In this document: positions 45,862 through 59,600 of the stretch, piece by piece | How positions within the stretch are numbered: the first letter of the stretch is position 1 | Layout of the letters: each line of letters begins with the position of its first letter | The notes under the pieces: generated by a model | What the model saw: only the letters and a program-made list of their open reading frames with translations | Database searches by the model: none | What the model was told of the DNA's origin: nothing | DNA from: Aphrophora alni | Lineage: Eukaryota; Arthropoda; Insecta; Hemiptera; Aphrophoridae | Assembly: GCA_963513935.1 (NCBI GenBank) | Contig: OY740774.1 | Span: forward strand, 30,351,673 to 30,415,672 | Reading direction: 5' to 3' | Length of the DNA stretch: 64,000 bases | Translations under genes and position numbers: made by a program

Positions 45862-48800
45862 ACATTTTAACACAAATAAATATTAAAAGATATGACGTAT
45901 CATTATAAATAAATAATATACACAGCTCTCAGAACATAGTTTGAAGACTGTTCATTTCAGATAGTAAACTAGATAAGTAGTTGACATTTATTGTTAAATT
46001 TGTGACATTTATATTAGTTAGAGCTGTCCCGGAAGTTGAAATTTAAAATTTAAATAATACATGAGAAAGTTGTCGAGTTACAGATTTTAAAACTGTTGGC
46101 CATGTCTTTTATTAGTCCCTTAACATTATATAATTTTCATTTTACGTAATTTGATTTATGAACACGTATTGACTGTAATTTGGAAGTAGGTGACGAAATT
46201 CTGCGATAATGTTCTTTAAAAAAAGAGCAACCAAAATAATATACTCTGGTTATTTCTTTTTTTTACTACCAGCTGTTTATTAAAAATAAGGTCAAAAAGG
46301 TGTGTTTAACAGTGTGACATTTTAATTTTTTTATATATGTCATAAGAAGAAAACCTCATGTTTTACAGCACTCTACAGACTAAAGAGTTCAGTGTTTTGG
46401 TATTTTAGTGGGAATATTTTGGCTATATTTTACCTTCCATATTCCCATATCTTTATTGTGGAGGTAGTTGCGGTAAAACAAAAACACAAAATTTACAGTT
46501 TTCAAAAACACCTATAAAGTTTTAAATAAAATTTCGCTAAATTATAGCTTTAATAAAACAAATTAAAACATAATAATCGTTAAGTCAACAAAACGAACGT
46601 TTTTATGAAAACCCCACTTTCTCTAAGTCGAGTCCACTGATTTTGTTTGTAATAAAATATGAAAATAATTATCCATCCTAGTGCAGTAAATAACAAGTAA
46701 ATAAAATTAGTTTCTGAAATATATACCACGATTTTAATCAAGCACAATCTACATTTAGGGCGATTTTATTCCACAAAAGAAGAAAACTTAGTCTATGTTT
46801 GCAGCAACCTGCACGCCAAAATTTGAACATGATGGTGACCAAGTGTTTAAAAAAAATTATTTAGATAACATGAATCTTTCTCTATCATAAAAAATATGGG
46901 TTACTATTCCACATTTTTTTCTATCATCTAATTGGAGATTTAAAAAATCCACATTTTGAAATACTTTTGATGTTAATTCAAATATACAAGTAAGAAATTT
47001 TATCCATTAAAATATGTTGTACCATTAACGGCTCCAGAGATAGCAATAGCGATCCATTAAATAAAGCAACCTGTTTATAATTTGTAAGTGGAGTAGTTAT
47101 TGTATTTAAAATTGCAAGCTTTTGTCTCGATCCAGAAGTTGTTACGATGATATGGAAGGCCTACCTGCCGAGCTGTTGTTTCAAATATTGTAATGAGTTT
47201 CGTTTCTTTGTCCTTATACTAAATGTTACAACAGATTACGTTTCTGTCCTTGATGTTGTAATTTCAAGGATGACTCAAAACAATAACGATTTCGTTGTTT
47301 CCTGTATGTGGCATGACGCTTTGTGGAGATATTTCGTGTGTTTTACAAGTACCAAAGTAGTTGAAACTAACTTAGTTATGAATAGTTTTAACTGTTACAT
47401 AACTGCGGTTGTTCACAATCATTTTACTTGTGAATGTTTTATTTTCTTATATACATACAGAAAATTATTTGATGTGTAAAAAAATTATGTTCAGATTTCG
47501 CGGATATATCCCTTTTGAAGACACATGAGTCCAAATAAGTAGTTTATATTTAGTTTTGTTTTAGCAGTAGAAATTACTTTTGGGACATTAATCTTCACAA
47601 TTTACACTTTGAACGAAGTCGGTTGACCTAATTTTAAAACAACCCCTAATCTATAACTTCTGAACAGGTACTTTTGGTAGATGGACACCCATATTCTAAG
47701 ATTGAGCCTTTAGCGGTTACAGTGCATTAGGCCAAATTTGATAAAAACCATTTTAGTCGATTTTAAAAAAAGGGATTTTTTCTCTTATGGCAGGGGATTC
47801 TGAATTTTTAAGTTATGAAATAAAAATATAAAATAAACTAAAACCCCCTTATTTGGCCAAAATACCTATAAAATGTATGTTATTCAATTCAGTTCACTCG
47901 GTTGGATCATAGAACACAAACACACAGACATACAGACATTCGACAGTCAGACATTGTTCCAAAACGTGAGATATTAAACTCAGAAAACCTAAAAGTGGGT
48001 ATTTCCGTACAAAATAAAACAACATAGATTTTTTAACGTCAAGGTTTAACTATCAACTATACTCGATTATAAAGAAAAAAAGATAGAAAGAAAGAAAAAA
48101 TCCCACCATGGAATAATTCGGATGGTGAATACATTTTTTCTAAGCTTCTCAATCGCAACTCAAAGTACTTGAAAGTGTTGACAGACTTTAGTGTGGAAAA
48201 AACCTTAACTTCTGTATAGAATTTATATGAAAATTTTTGGTCCTCGTTCATCGTCTGTCAATACGTATTCAAGTGCCATTTATTTATTCACTGATATTCT
48301 CAATGGGTTCTGCTTTACAAAAATATTAACAAACACCCTTTCCTCCTCTATTTCAGCTCGTGTGAGTCCACGCACAAATCATGTTTTCAAGTGCTGATAC
48401 TATAAAATATATTTTGACGTATTATATTTCGACAAAAACCAGATGTGCGAACTTCAATACTGTAAAGTAGGCCGGAATAAGTGGACGATGACAGATTTTA
48501 AAAGTGTGGTCTGGTTATTTTTAAACAATCACTTTGTCAGTTTGTTAAAATTTATAGTGTTCAAGTATAAATTTAAGTTCAAGTTATAGTATTAACTGTT
48601 TCTGAGTTTATACTTTGTTTTTTCACTCAATGTATAGGTTTTCCATAACGTCCCTACGTTTTAAAACTAGACAACATAGCTAATTGAAATCTTATAGATG
48701 TTTCTTATCGTAAAGAAAAATTATTTTTACCAAATGAGGAAAAATTACTCGTCCCCTCGTGTTTTTGTTTTGTAAATTTTCTTTCTTTACTTAAGAAAAC

Positions 48801-48960
48801 CAGAGTAGCAACTGTGTGTCTTTAGTAATCTTTCGTGTATCAGACTTCGGTGTTCCATGATTTTCAATTATGATAGCATCATTTAAAAAAAAACTGTCTT
48901 TAAATATCTGCAAAATTCAGACGCTCACTCTAGTGACTACGGATGCGACAATCCAGATGG
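45862..48960. other. no supported gene
   Basis: A 110-codon open frame at 47147-47479 has no recognisable domain, repeat or signal and is probably accidental. Around 47650-47970 the sequence loosely resembles 17560-17830, an old interspersed repeat. Confidence 0.4.
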
Positions 48961-48984
48961 ACACTAGCTGGATTTACGCTTTAT

Positions 48985-49390
48985 TTATCTAACAAAGTTT
49001 TGGGTTAGATCCTTCTCTTTCATCATTCCCATCTGGTTTCTCTTGACCGAATATTGTACTCTTCCGACACTAATACCATTGGTAGGCCAGGGGTATTTAT
49101 TTTATGTTATATTTTCTTTTTTGGCATATACAAAGGTAACTTGGTAACTTGCAACTTGGTAACTTGTTATGACTGAACTTGGTAATCCCGGGGAACACTA
49201 GCTCTTTTTAAATCGTTTTTGTATGAAGGATTTGCTAGATCCCTCTCTTTCATCTACCCTATTAAGTTTCTCTAGACCAACACTAGTGCTCTTCCAGCCT
49301 TGTCGCTATTATAGTATTCGATGGCTAGGATTTTTTATCATGATTTTTCTTATTTTTTTATAAGGCGATGATGATCGAGGGGTTTTCGCT
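48985..49390 (-). repeat. repeat family D, two adjacent copies
   Basis: Copies at about 48985-49120 and 49230-49390 both carry the TCTCTTTCATC(A/T) start, a (G/A)TTTCTCT-(T/A)-GACC block and (A/G)GGCTAGG-like sequence. They are separated by a short direct repeat of AACTTGGTAACTTG near 49138-49168. Confidence 0.5.
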
Positions 49391-49629
49391 TTTGAACAAC
49401 AAGGAAACCTATTTTTTGTTTTTTACATGTCTTTCCTTTCTGCGTTTCCTCTCGAGTTATAACTCAACGCCTCCTTGGGTGAAACCTACTGTTCTTCTTC
49501 TCCATCCACCTCTATTTTGTTCTAAACATTTGATTTAGATATTTTCATGTTTTGTTTTTTCTATATGAGTCCAACATCACGTAAGATCATATTTTTTACT
49601 GAGGAGCTTGTTGGTAAAGATTTAGCAGC

Positions 49630-49900
49630 TTATTTGTGATGGCCTTTGTGACTCTCTATTATTCTTATGTAAAGATCAACTACAAGACGTTATTTTTTGA
49701 TAATTTTAATTTAGTCTTGTTTGTAGTAATAGGTTTGAATGCCAAACGTAGAATAAGGAGATTACATGTCATTTGCTTTTCTTATTCTAAAGTTCATCTA
49801 TTCCTCTTAACTTCAATTCCCTGTTATTATTGAGACTAGGTTGTTAAAAGCTCTTACTCAATTTCTTCATTTTACCCAACTAGTTTTCGTGATTTCTTAG
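49630..49900 (-). pseudogene. non-LTR reverse-transcriptase remnant (second copy, thumb end)
   Basis: DNA resembles 40700-40890: both carry TTATTATTGAG(A/C)CTAGGT. The minus-strand translation NLVSIITGN is the decayed counterpart of YLGSIIAGN in the 40.8-kb copy. No other motif survives. It lies next to family D copies, which may therefore be the downstream part of the same element. Confidence 0.45.
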
Positions 49901-50057
49901 GCATAATAGTTTAAAGCAAGTATTTCATTTTATTATCTATTTGTTCTTAAACAATTTTCGTTTCGTAGATAAAAATTGCACTAACTATAAATTCCTCTCT
50001 TGTTACAATATGAAACAGCTACTGGTGAAATGTCCAAAAACTGCAACATACGTTGAT

Positions 50058-50058
<1 letters not shown>

Positions 50059-50089
<31 letters not shown>
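50059..50089. repeat. poly-T run
   Basis: About 31 T bases (poly-A on the minus strand), possibly a retroposed tail. Confidence 0.9.
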
Positions 50090-50092
<3 letters not shown>

Positions 50093-50720
50093 GTAAATAA
50101 ATAATTTTAAAAATAAGCTTTGCTGTATACATACATTGCCTTACAAAACAATATATACATCGTTCAAAAGTTGGGGAACTAATCATATTCAATGAACATA
50201 GCAACACTAACTTCCCTTATTTAGGGAAATTCATTCAGTTGCGGAAAAGCTCCCCAGAATCAAATCAAATCTAACAACAGTTATTATTCACCAAAAATGG
50301 CAGTTCGTTAGTTGTCAGTCCAAAAGTGAATATTGAACCATGAATCCCGTCTTTCAATTTTTAAAATGTATTTAAAGAGGGTTAAACTGGTTTTGCTTGT
50401 GCGTCTTTAGGTTAAATCCTATTTAAATAAATCGAAGAGAATTAAGGTTCTTTTTTATAATTTATTCCTGAATAATCGATATTTTACTCCAGTTTTGTTA
50501 ATTTATTTCAAAACTTTTGGACGAAATCAGTTGATCCGATATTATCAATTTATCTTTTTATAGGGTCAGTTGTTTTGATATTTCACTATTAAATCCAGAA
50601 AGGGAATTTTTTGAGAGCGCCATCTCTTATCAATAACTTTAATGTTTGGATTCTTAGTGGCTTAGAGTATTAAAATTGCACTATGAAGATTATTTAACTA
50701 TCTAACTATATGTATGTATA

Positions 50721-50725
<5 letters not shown>

Positions 50726-50766
<41 letters not shown>
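50726..50766. repeat. (TA)n microsatellite
   Basis: About 20 AT dinucleotides. Confidence 0.95.
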
Positions 50767-50770
<4 letters not shown>

Positions 50771-51454
50771 AAAATTTAAAAAATGAAGCTGGTACGGACC
50801 AAAAGTATCAAATTTGTTTAAAATTAGTTACGCGTTTGAGCTACCGTCCATTGAATCTATGACAGACAACTATCATTCAAAAAACCACTATTTTGGATCC
50901 AGAGGATCTCAAAATACGGTCAAAAAAAAGATCGATATGTGGAAACTTCGCCAATCTTTCTAAATATATGAGATAAATTTTTTAAAAAAACAAGGAATGG
51001 GAACAAAAAATTTTGAAATTAAATATTGAAAATGAAAATAATTTTTTGTTTATATATTGCAGTTTTTACTAGTAATATTGTACAAATAATATACAAACTC
51101 TGTCTCCCATTAACACGAACTCTCAAATATACTGTAAAAATAAACTTATTGAAATTTATCAATTTTTCATTTAATACCATTCCTTTAGCTCAATCACTTA
51201 TTTTTGTATTCACAACTAACTATTAGTTTTTGACAAAACAATACTGTACTCCACATATGTAACAAAAACATGTTCTCACAAGACAAGAAAATATAATAAT
51301 TATAAAAGATTATTTAAAACTTCAGTTAGGATTTTGTAAACATTTTCATTTCATTTTATTTGTGAAATTGTAACTGTAAAATATAACCGAAGTAAAACTA
51401 AATACGCAAAATTTGTTTACATTGTTAATTAATTGCAAGGTAAACAGATAAAAC

Positions 51455-51740
51455 TAAACAAATAACTCAGCCATTTAACAGTTACATATATTTCAAATAA
51501 ACAATTAACTAATGCATTATATTCAGAACTGAATTCTATTTTGGAAAATTGATTGCACTTTTAATCCTCTCCCCTGCATCGACAGACCTTATTGGCTGTA
51601 TCACATGGAATGGAATTGAGAGTTCCAGACTATTGAGTTAATCCTTTTATATCCTTCATGGAGAGGAACGGGGATTTACATATGTAGGGTTTCCAAATTA
51701 TCCATTATAATTTACTGACTGGATTAATGCAAATTATGTA
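51455..51740 (+). repeat. interspersed repeat, inverted partner of 54370-54682
   Basis: Shared with the reverse complement of 54370-54682: AAACAAATAACTCAGCCATT, AAACAATTAACTAATGCATT, ACCTTATTGGCTGT, TTAATCCTTTTATATC. No coding potential seen. Confidence 0.7.
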
Positions 51741-51949
51741 CTTCCTTTTACTTATTCAGTTTAGGAAGTATAATGTATATTTACTAAGTATTAAAATTTT
51801 CGGTTTTGATCGATTTCCAAGTTTTCATGACCCCAGAACAACGAAAAAGTTACTTTTGACATGTTGTACGTCGTTGCCGTTGTTTGTTTTCAAATAAACT
51901 TAACCTACTTTATAATATTTTTTTGATCTAGCAATAAATTTTAACATTT

Positions 51950-52070
51950 CCTACAGGGCCAAATATTCCTACAGCCGTTTTATTTAGGGGGATCTGCTTG
52001 TATTACACTGAATAATGGGGCTGGTTAAGTACCATGATGGAGCTCACCAACATATTTATGTATTAAAATT
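51950..52070 (+). repeat. repeat family E copy
   Basis: ACACTGAATAATGGGGCTGG then TTAAGTACCATGATGGAG matches blocks near 43.80, 56.82 and, inverted, 61.27 kb. Confidence 0.45.
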
Positions 52071-52799
52071 AATCGTGCACTAGAAACTATCTCAAAATAC
52101 TCAATCATATATTTACTGTACAGGTAACAACAAAAATAAAACAATAAAACCTAAAATTACTGAAGTGTTACTGAAAATTTTGTATTACAGTTTTATTTAC
52201 AAGTAGAAAGAAATAAGCTTTAGACAAATTAGGACATAATATTTGTTTAATAAGAAAGAAGGGTTATTGTCATTAAATAAATGACACCTTAAGTCATTTT
52301 GTTTTATCTTGCTTCCCATCCTGTATTTCTCTATATATGAGAAAAGCTCTGGGCTGACCGCTTGTGTATTTAAAAATAAATTTATTCTAAGTTTAAAGGC
52401 TTAGGGGGGATATTATTTTAAGATTTATGTTCCACCCAAGAAAGCAAATTTTATCATTAAGAATATATTCTTCTTGCCGGAAAAAGAAACAAAATTGCAT
52501 TTTGTTTCCCTACCCTACCAGATATAAATATTTAGTTGGATATTGAAGAGAAGAACTGAATTTTACTGCATTTCAGCTAAAAGAGACATCATTCGATCAA
52601 CTCTAAGCATTTGTTAAGGATCCAGTTCCAAGTCTTTGGTCTTTGACACTTTATGATAGGATTATTTACGACTGAAATATATGTTATAGTGGTGTATACA
52701 CAAACCGTAACAAATTATGAACAGTGACTTTGCATACTATATTGTTATACAAATAAAAAATGACAAATTTTCAAATAAATTCATTACACTGAATAAAAC

Positions 52800-53085
52800 A
52801 AAGTGTTGCATTTAAACAACAAGCAGTGGGACATGTCAAATTTATTTTCATGAATAAACATTAATTCTGAAACAGTGTAAATTGTTTTTTATTCCTTGGA
52901 AACTGTGATAAACAATAGTTCTATTTATTTGTATTGTTTCGAAATATATGTATTTAGTATATTTTGTACGAGAGTACAGTTAATATATTTTACTTTGTTT
53001 TAAACAGAAAATGTGCCATATATTTCATCTCTGAATGAAATTAAATATTTGTATAATGAATATATAGGGCATATTGTGCTATGTG
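52800..53085 (+). repeat. interspersed repeat, inverted partner of 60540-60820
   Basis: Shared with the reverse complement of 60540-60820: ACATGTCAAATT-(T)-ATTTTCATGA, GAAAACTGTGATAAACAA (one difference), CGAAATATATGTATTT, TATAATGAATATAT. Confidence 0.7.
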
Positions 53086-53633
53086 ATGTAAACATACTAT
53101 TTATTCTTGTATGATGTTTATAAGCGGTAGGCTATGTTTACTATAATTTTATCTTAACATAGTTACATTTTAATTCAATACATTCAACACTACTGTGAAA
53201 CTAATAGTGTTAACATATAATATTATTTTAAGAAAAATACATATAAATCGTTTAAGAGTATCATGGGGTAGTGAAAACTTTTCCCATTTAGTGTTACTTG
53301 ATGATTGTTTTCTCAGAAACAACTTGGCAGATTGTACTGACATTTTAACCATAAATTACCCACATTAAGAGTGCTGACATTAACAACTAAAAGTAAATTC
53401 AATACCAAGCACCAAAGTATTCCTAGATATGGCAATTTCAGTTTTGCTTATTTTAAAGTAGAAAAACTTATTAAAATAATAATTCTAGTACAGTAAATTA
53501 CATAGAAAAAGGTAATGCAAACATAATTCACCGTTTATTTAAATACATAAAAAATGGAAGTGTACCATTTGCCTAATGATTACAGTAAATTACGCAATCT
53601 TACTATAAGCGTTGTGAAATAGTAAATATTTAA

Positions 53634-53715
53634 GGGTGTTCTGGTAGCTTAGTTATTTAAGTCATTTCTCCTCTCATCACGAGTAGAACTTGAGAGTTTA
53701 GATTGTAAACAACTA
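53634..53715 (+). repeat. possible tRNA-derived SINE head
   Basis: TAGCTTAGTTAT at 53645 resembles the RNA polymerase III A box (TRGCNNAGYNGG). AGTTTAGATTG at 53695-53705 resembles a worn B box (GGTTCGANTCC), at tRNA-like spacing of about 40 nt. The stretch between (CATTTCTCCTCTCATCACGA) is like the anticodon region of tRNA-derived SINEs. Too degenerate to be a tRNA gene. No second copy in the window to confirm. Confidence 0.25.
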
Positions 53716-54160
53716 AGCATTTCAGTTATTTTCATTTTGTGGTACAACAAAAGAAGGGTTTACATTGAATAGATGTTGACGGGGTTGTTTACAGTCCAGT
53801 TGAACAAATACACCCGTTTTCCAAATTTTATTTTTTATTGCTATTAACAATAAATGATAATTTGATAATTATTGGGAACAAAATAAATTTAAAATGTAAA
53901 CTAACGTAATGGGACCCAACCTCTTTAAACTTAGAATTATTTTTAAAAAACATCAAGATGGGGAGGCCCTAGAGAATTTTATTTCTTGGAGTGTATGAAA
54001 TACAGGCAGTGCAACGCATTTCAGTTACTTGGGGTTAAACAAAATTTGTTGATATCTTGATTGAGGTAATCTATAGGAAGAAAAAAGATCTCAACAAACC
54101 ACTTTATGCAACCAGCTCTTAACGAATCAGCTAAATGACACTCTCACTTATTGCTACAAC

Positions 54161-54183
54161 TTTTTTTTTTTTTTTTTTTTTTT
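54161..54183. repeat. poly-T run
   Basis: About 23 T bases. Confidence 0.9.
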
Positions 54184-54369
54184 ACATCTATTGATAAATA
54201 TAATCTTAAATAGTAATTATTTTATTAATACACAATCTTTTTAAATGTAAATGTACTTTATTGAAGACATTTTTGGTGTTACATGTACTGTAAATCTCTG
54301 ATGGATATTTTGAGAGAGTTACTGGGGAACGATTTATTTCAATATTTCAATTTTAACATTCAAGTGAAT

Positions 54370-54682
54370 TATCTGGATTAATGAATGCCATCTGCACTAA
54401 TGAATGCTGCAAATTATATCTAATATATATGGAACTCTACATATGTATTTTGCTTACTTTTCCAGCGTAAATGATATAAAAGGATTAACTTAATAGTTTA
54501 GAACTCTGAATTCAATTCCATGTGACACAGCCAATAAGGTATTTCGACGCTGGAGAGAGGAATAAAGTACAATCCATTTTACAAATTGCAATTCTTTTCT
54601 GAAGATAATGCATTAGTTAATTGTTTATATAATATATATATATATATATAACTTATAAATGGCTGAGTTATTTGTTTTATGT
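54370..54682 (-). repeat. interspersed repeat, inverted partner of 51455-51740
   Basis: Contains a short (TA)n insertion (about 54630-54650) relative to the partner. The two copies face each other 2.6 kb apart. Confidence 0.7.
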
Positions 54683-54799
54683 GTTGACATGGTGTTTAGT
54701 TAACGACATATTATTATTAATTTTGTGATATTATATAACTTTAATTGATCTATTGTAACATTCATTATAAGATTATTATTTTTAAATTTCGGTTATAGT

Positions 54800-56380
54800 T
54801 TTAGGTATATTTAAACATTTAGGCAAAATTATACCTTGGTAAAAAGCGTATTAAACAAAACTATAATGATTTTTAACATTAATTTAATGTCATTGTACAC
54901 ATTTAATTACTTATCTTTACCTCTTCAATTTGTAACCGCTCCCAATAAGGTCCTAGCAGTTTTGTAACGGCGACCTAAATAAACTAGCCCTTATTTCAGT
55001 TCACCTAATTCGTTCCTAACTAGAAAAAAGATAATTACTGATTACCCTGGAAGGTATTTTATCTCCGGCTCGACCATGGAGATCAAAAGTCAGATATCTT
55101 ATAATCATTCTTTAAATTACCTCCTCACATTTTAACAAAAGCAAAAGCAAAGGAAATCGTTATAGACTCTTATCATGACTTGCGAAAACCCTCTAATAAT
55201 GAAGATTAGACTATGCATAATATATAAAATATACATCTGTCCACTCATAGTATATGTTGTCCCAGCATAATATTCAGCTCTAACAGGAAGTGCAAATAAA
55301 CTGCTGGATTCATTCCAAAACTTCGCTGGAACGACGAATTGTTTTTCTATGGTACAATGATCTCATAATGGTATATACAATGGTCTCACAGTTAATATAC
55401 TCGAAACATTCACCAAATACTCAAAAAAAAGTCATCTCTTACAGTAGACTCACCCCATTGGTAACATATTCGATTTAGAGTCAGAAACACACTTTTTCCT
55501 TGTTTATTTAACCCTCACGAGTTAGTTAATTATATTAACGATTACATTATTACATAGCTTCCTAAAACAAAAACTAATGAATTATTTAAACTAAATTCTT
55601 TTTTTCCTAGTTCATCTCATATTAACATAGCTTCAGATAATTGAATATAAACCAAAGCAATTCTCATTATGATCTAGTTCTTCAGGGTTCGACCGCGTCA
55701 ATATTGTCTGCACGTTGAGTACAGCCGACTTTTCGGGCACTTTACAGATGTCCATTCTCAAGGCTTAACAAAATAAATGTCAAGTGAAGTGGTAGATAGT
55801 ACCTCAATTAGTTTTTAATTTTATTTTGTTTTTATTTTACGCTTTTATAAATACGCAAGGGCTCCAAGGTCGAGGACTGACACGCGCGGGTAGAGGAAAG
55901 AACCTATAGGCCATAAAATACACCATGAATTAATTAATGATGTGTACAATTACAGGTTCATATAACCTGTGCAACAACTATTTAATTAAACACACTTACC
56001 TATTTTACATATATTAGGGCAAGATAGCTTGGAGCAGTTCCTTAAGGGGAGATATTCTGAATTGGATACACGAGGTTCAATTAACATATCACAGGATTAC
56101 CTATGGAAAACCTGGACGCACATATCCAGTGCGTTCTTAAAACTAACATTCCCGCCTGACTCAAAACACCTATTGAGAAACAAACTCTTTTTGAGTTAAT
56201 TAGATTAAATTAATTTGGAGGACTCAATTCGCATACTATAAAAAGTAGCTTTGCATAACACCGACTGAAAATCTACTTCGTCACACCTCTAAATATGCAT
56301 ATTTAATACGAAGGACGTGGTTCACTGATCTTTCCGAGAATATCGTAAACGCCATTTACCCAAACTTAGCCCAACATTTA
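54800..56380. other. no supported gene; family E piece near 55935-56010
   Basis: ACAATTACAGGTTCATATAA then CCTGTGCAACAACT matches the reverse complement of 61390-61430. 55860-56220 is less AT-rich but has no recognisable motif. The open frame at 55290-55478 is unremarkable. Confidence 0.4.
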
Positions 56381-56382
56381 AT

Positions 56383-56688
56383 TTAAAAATCTTCACGAAA
56401 ATAAATGTAACTAAATAAATTGGGAGGACAAGTCACGAGTCTTGTCGAGCCGCTGAATACTACTCTCCTCTCTGTCACATTGGGTCGTCGCAAGCTTTCC
56501 GTCTGATAGGTAGACCTACCTTCTGCACTGCCTTCTCGATACCGTACTGTTTGGAACCCGGTTGGGGCAGCAGTTAGCCTGGCAGCATCCAACATTGCTC
56601 TGCCAACCCAACCCACAACCAAATATCTAAGCGCGGCAATCTCGGATTGCAACCATGGTGACCACATCTTCAAACCCGTCACAACCAA
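56383..56688 (-). other. GC-richer island with an open frame, unidentified
   Basis: A minus-strand open frame of about 100 codons; the first ATG is about 21 bp inside (peptide MWSPWLQSEIAALRY...). The region is the most GC-rich stretch outside the Helitron. The peptide is Arg-rich with no motif I recognise. It could be a promoter-proximal exon, an LTR or leader of a retroelement, or part of a repeat. The AATTTATTTAG... 3' end runs straight into AT-rich DNA. No splice pair is clear. Confidence 0.3.
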
Positions 56689-56699
56689 AACAATTTAAT

Positions 56700-59600
56700 A
56701 TTTACTACACTACCTTCCCCTCTTTCATCTACCAATACAATTTAGCATGTCCTACAAGGCCCAATTCACCAATATATGAATATTACGTTCATAACATTTG
56801 GCTGTATTATATTGTATGTTAGGTGTTTATAAGTACATCGATGGAGTAAATCACTTTAAAAAATAATATTAATTTTTTTATACTATCAGTAGGTGGGAAA
56901 GACATTCAGTGTATAGTTAAAAATTTTGAAAATTCAATTAATAATAGAAAATTTGTTAAAATACTCTAATCTAACCTAAAAACTACTACTTAATTTGCTT
57001 AAAAACACAAAACGTTTTGTTACTGTACACTTATAAATCATTACACGAATCTAATTTCTTTTCCACGACAAAACGTAATGAATGAAAACTGAAAGACAAT
57101 CACCAGAGATATAAATATAAAACGAGGACATCCACGTAATGTAACAACGACTTACTGAACGGAACCAGTCTTGATTTCTTTTTGCTGATTTAATTATTGT
57201 TTCATTGTTTTTTTTTTTCAAATCAGGAGGAGGTCTTCTAGGAAATTACACAATACAGTTTTGTTTTTATTGCACGTTCATTGGGAATGACGATAGTACT
57301 TTGTTTCATACTTCTTAGAACGTATGCTTTGTTCGATTCAATAGAACGTTTTTGTTAATAGAAGCCTTGATTGGGTGATGAATGAAATAAATGGAACCCA
57401 AATTTCTTAATCGTACAAATTAACAGAAACTCTCAAACAAAATTTTCTAGGTACTTTATTTGAACGGACCGCCGCTTCGTTTCTAAATATATCCTCCATC
57501 CGGACCTTACAATTGCTACAGCCCTGAGTTTTTAAATTTACGTTTTGGCATATATTAACTTTTGATACCCAAGCTGCAGAATTAACGAGGACCTAAATGA
57601 AATTAATACGAAATGATAAGAAAATCGGGCTAAAAAGTGTATAAATATTACTAAGTGTATGGGTAAAGGAAGAAAAAAAATTAGGTCGTTTTTTTGGTGA
57701 ATTACTGGAGATAGGAAAATAATATCTAAAATATAGCTGAAAAACAATGACTTATCATGCATGTACTACTTGTCCTAAAAATGTAATTATTTCAACAAAT
57801 ATACTAAAATCCTAGATGACGGACAACAAATGATAGCTTAAATGACACCATAAAACATAATATTGAGAGGTGAGATACAAACTGAATTTGGTCCCAAGTT
57901 GATAAGTATAAAATTGTGGCAAAATTTACAGTAGGAGTGGGGGAACTTTTTAATTACACATTTATAATTTTAAAAAATATACAAACTGTTATTTCTATTT
58001 TATTGTAACATATATTTTAATTACTTTCATAAACCAAATATTCCATTCAATTTTAACGCAAACCATCATATCGATACATTTAAATGGTCGGTGACAAATA
58101 TGGAACATATGATTCTCTAAATTTAGACGGTGCATTGACCGCACTACTTGAATCCAAAAGCGGAGGTTTGGCACAGCTTCTAAACTGTGGAGTGAACAAC
58201 CCAAACAATTCTTGCCATATTTCACGCTGTTGAAAGTGCTGAACAAATAATAACTCATGTGTTCGGTTCCTATTGTTTTTTTTCCTTTCTCGAACATAAA
58301 TAGTTTTTCACTGAATTTCAAAAAGTAAAAGGAGAATATGTTAAGAATTGTTTTATGCTACCAATATATCTTGCAATCTTGCAGGCTGTAAAACAAATGT
58401 AGTATTCATTCCATATTTAATAAAACAGCTTAAATTTAAAATTTAAATTTGACGTATATTTGTTAGAGCACAGTAGGTTTTACATCATTAACTTTTTAAT
58501 TTTGGGCGGCCATCTTGAAACTGTAATACTAACATTACCAATAAAATTTCAATTTGGAAATAGGTAATGTAATATCTTGTATTGGTATTGCTAAATTTGG
58601 TAATCTAAAATATTTCGACTTCTATTTTTTTTAGCCTCAAGAAACCCAAAACAAATAATGTTTGTCCGTTGTGGTCGGCGCCTCTTTGTAATTTGTACGT
58701 AACTACAATATCGCACACAAAAATTAGGAAAGTAAAAAGAGATTATTTAAAGAAGACTAGTGTGCTCATTCAGCTATGTTCGTTGAACTAGTTGAAATTC
58801 AGAAAAATCCAATTGAAATTGTCAAAATTACGGCTAATTTAAACATTTTTTGTTCCTAACGTGTATGTTTTTTGTCTTGTAAAACATTATATTAGATAAG
58901 AATTTGAATATTACATAACCTATTTATATTATTATACCCTAAAAATGGAACCCAGCCCTAAAGGTGGTCCAGAACTGTTAAAAACTAAGACAATATGTAA
59001 ACGTGATCAAAAATAACCACGATCACATCAAGAACCAAGATTTACCAAATTTTCGTAAATACCCCTTGGTGTTTTTTTAGGCTTCCTATTAGGAGTAGTA
59101 GTGCTGAAAAGTAAATAATCTTATTTTTTTTTTTGATAAGTGAAAGAAAACAGGTAGCAAATTATTATGAGATTACCAAATAATTTATTCTATCTTCAAA
59201 TTATTTTGAACTTTCTATAGTTCAACATATTTTACTATTTTTTAAAGAAAAGCATGTTTAAATTTTTAATAAAATTGTTATATTTTATATTACAAATTAC
59301 CATGTCAACAATAGTAATAGACTACGTAATTGTTCTAACGTTAGTCGTTGTTTCTAGGTTACACAATGAAATAAATGTTATTGCAACATAATATTTCCAG
59401 TATATAACATTTTTATTTTCCACCTTTACAACCAGCAATTGTAGGAAAACTTTGTGCGTAATTCATGTGACTAGTGTCATTTCTAAACTTGACAAATTGC
59501 TGCACTCTAGTAGCATACATTTTTCTCTTGTTTGGAAAACAGTCACTTTGCTTACTCATCAAACAGAAAATTATTAGGAGTTTCATCAGTGAAATATTTA

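Noticed and set aside
47147..47479. 110-codon open frame
   Set aside because: No motif, signal or homologous copy in the window; in this much AT-rich DNA one such frame can occur by chance.
53634..53715. A functional tRNA gene
   Set aside because: A-box-like and B-box-like sequences are present but worn, and acceptor and anticodon stems do not pair; kept only as a low-confidence SINE trace.
57995..58321. 108-codon minus-strand open frame
   Set aside because: No domain recognised and no supporting splice or promoter signal.
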